A stretch of 64,000 nucleotides of DNA from Solea solea (lineage: Eukaryota; Chordata; Actinopteri; Pleuronectiformes; Soleidae). Under the pieces are notes generated by a model, which did not search any database, was not told the origin of the DNA, and saw nothing but the letters and a program-made list of their open reading frames with translations. Position numbers and translations under genes: made by a program. The DNA lies in the NCBI RefSeq assembly GCF_958295425.1, contig NC_081150.1, positions 6,013,001 through 6,077,000 on the forward strand. Reading direction: 5' to 3'. Shown here one piece after another: positions 62,174 through 64,000 of the stretch. The first letter of the stretch is position 1; the number at the start of each line of letters is the position of its first letter.

Positions 62174-64000
62174 AGGGAGAGACACTCACCAGCTCACAAG
62201 CAGAGCAGAGCGGATATTCTGGGTGGTGTTATTCCAGGTGTGGAGTCGTTGAGGTCTCCATGCTGTGACCCTGTTATCCTGGGAAGAAGGAGAGTATTAG
62301 AAGCATGCCGGGAGAGGAAGAGACTCTATATCAAAAACACATTTTAGCCTCAGGCTGTATCACTGCAGCTATAGATGTGTGTGTATGTGCGTGTGCGTGT
62401 GCATGTGTGTGTGTGTAAAGACTTTATCAATCAATAACAGGGAAATTGTGACCATTACATGAAGCTGAGGGCTGAATTTTTAAAACCAGAACACATTTCT
62501 TTCTGTGGCCCTGTGCACACTTTAGTTAAAAGGAAGAAGTACAGTGAGAAAATAAAAGTGAAAATCATTCTGTTCAGCTTGCAAACTCACAGCAATTACC
62601 TATAAATCAAGTCGCTTGTATGTTTAAAGTTTGCATGACCACTGGTTATAATTAAATCCCATACTGTAAAAATGCCTCATAAACATAAACAGACGAGAGC
62701 GTGTTTGTAAATCATTGCGTTAGTCATTATCAATAAGATTATCTAAATCGGATTTACTCTCTGCAGGATGTCACTTTTTTCTTTTTGCACATTCCTCAGC
62801 AGTGAAAACAGTTACGGTCTCTCTGTGCACTTGCTTTCTACGCTGCACAAAAAAAACAACATTTATTTAACATTTTTTCCTTTTTTCTATTTAAGCAAAT
62901 TTGTTTTATGTCTACATCCATATCTATTTAATGTCATGTATAATGCTGATTATTTTAAATGTGAAATAAATGTGGTTTATTAAGTGATTTTGATTATTTA
63001 ATGAATACACTGATGATGCAAAGAAAAGCCATGAAAATCCAAAAACAATGGCTTTGTGAAGTAACGAAGTGGCTGCAGCATCATTGTGTTCACGTGAGAG
63101 CATATTTGTTTGTGAGTTAGTGCATAATGGTTTCTTAAAGTTGTGCCGTCTTCAGTCTCATTTAGAGTTTGTTCTTTTTCTTCATTGTAAAAATGGTCAT
63201 TACGACGTTTCGAGACGCAGAGTGGCTAAAATAGAATAGCAACTGGTTGTGGCAAGAAAACGCTGAAACACAAGGTCATAAAATATCACATATATTGTAG
63301 ATATGCACGATTTGTGCCTTTTCGTTAACGCAGAGATTCCTTAAATGCAGTAATAAAACAGAATTCCTTAAATCTGCACTAAATGTTAGTTAGCATTACG
63401 GTCTGGACGTTGAATGCAGGCAGAACTGAGAGACGAGCTTCGCGGACGCCTTCACCGCCAAACTCTAATGACTTTGCTCTTTGATTAAAAAAAGAAAGAC
63501 CTAAACGCTTCCAGTTGAGCCAAAGAAAAAGAAAAGGAATAAAACTCCAACATCTAAGAGATGAAAATAACCGTTGTTCTCCGGTTTTAAGAGGCACGTG
63601 TGCTGGGGTTGGCTCGAGACGTCAGTTACGAGCTGCAGATGTTTGTATGGCTTTTTTTATGATTGTTGTTATTTTCAAATTGCGGTGTTTCCGTGATGAG
63701 TTTGCACTCGTTAGGAGAGTGTGTGTGTCTGTGTGTGTCTGTGTGTGCATGAAAGAGACAGAAACATCCAAAGAAGAAAGAGACGAGAGAGTTTCATTCA
63801 CCGTTGTTTAATCTGTGTGTGCTTTTTAGCAGCTCATCATGTAGTGTAATCACGGGGAAACGATGAAGGTTACACACAGTGATTGACTGCGCACTCACAC
63901 ATGCACACGCAGACACACAAACACAATAACACACAGCTAAGAATTGAAGAATTCCCTGGCACTGAACAAAAAGGGGTAATCAAACACTCGGCATACACAA
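61907..64000. other. Intergenic to the window end, no gene recognised
   Basis: CA repeat with an adjoining GA run (62140-62181), GT-rich stretches (62379-62416, 63719-63748) and otherwise unremarkable AT-rich DNA. Confidence 0.55.

Overview
The window is vertebrate nuclear DNA, almost certainly from a teleost fish. Introns carry GT-AG boundaries, CA/GT and AT microsatellites are dense, and fragments of teleost-type interspersed repeats are common. Proteins assembled exon by exon match vertebrate families with intact reading frames. The gene order agbl5 - ost4 - selenoi resembles the neighbourhood of the same genes on human 2p23.

Layout. (1) 1.5-12.9 kb, + strand: agbl5, the CCP5 tubulin deglutamylase. 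I could join 16 coding exons into one frame of 959 codons. An alternative terminal exon stopping at 6530 gives an 826-residue form. (2) 13.4-14.7 kb, - strand: ost4, the 37-residue oligosaccharyltransferase subunit. It diverges from (3) selenoi (15.3-24.5 kb, + strand), the ER/Golgi ethanolamine phosphotransferase. selenoi has ten coding exons and an in-frame UGA read as selenocysteine. A near-textbook form-2 SECIS element lies about 1.07 kb downstream in the 3' UTR. (4) 24.5-34.2 kb: intergenic, with two TIR elements and a nested tRNA-derived SINE. (5) 34.2-43.5 kb, - strand: a HUNK-family Ser/Thr kinase in eleven coding exons (782 residues) with an altered glycine-rich loop. (6) 43.6-64 kb: about 20 kb with no protein-coding gene that I can support. 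It holds a tRNA-Cys(GCA), a second TTAA-type TIR element, fold-back elements and many microsatellites.

The genes do not form one pathway. agbl5 acts on microtubule polyglutamylation, ost4 on N-glycosylation in the ER, selenoi on phosphatidylethanolamine synthesis, and the HUNK-like kinase on signalling. The points most worth a second look are the selenocysteine/SECIS pair (a standard ORF caller would truncate the protein), the alternative 3' end of agbl5 with five extra in-frame exons, the Gly-to-Asn change in the kinase P-loop, and the mobile-element structures. I found no clearly undescribed system.
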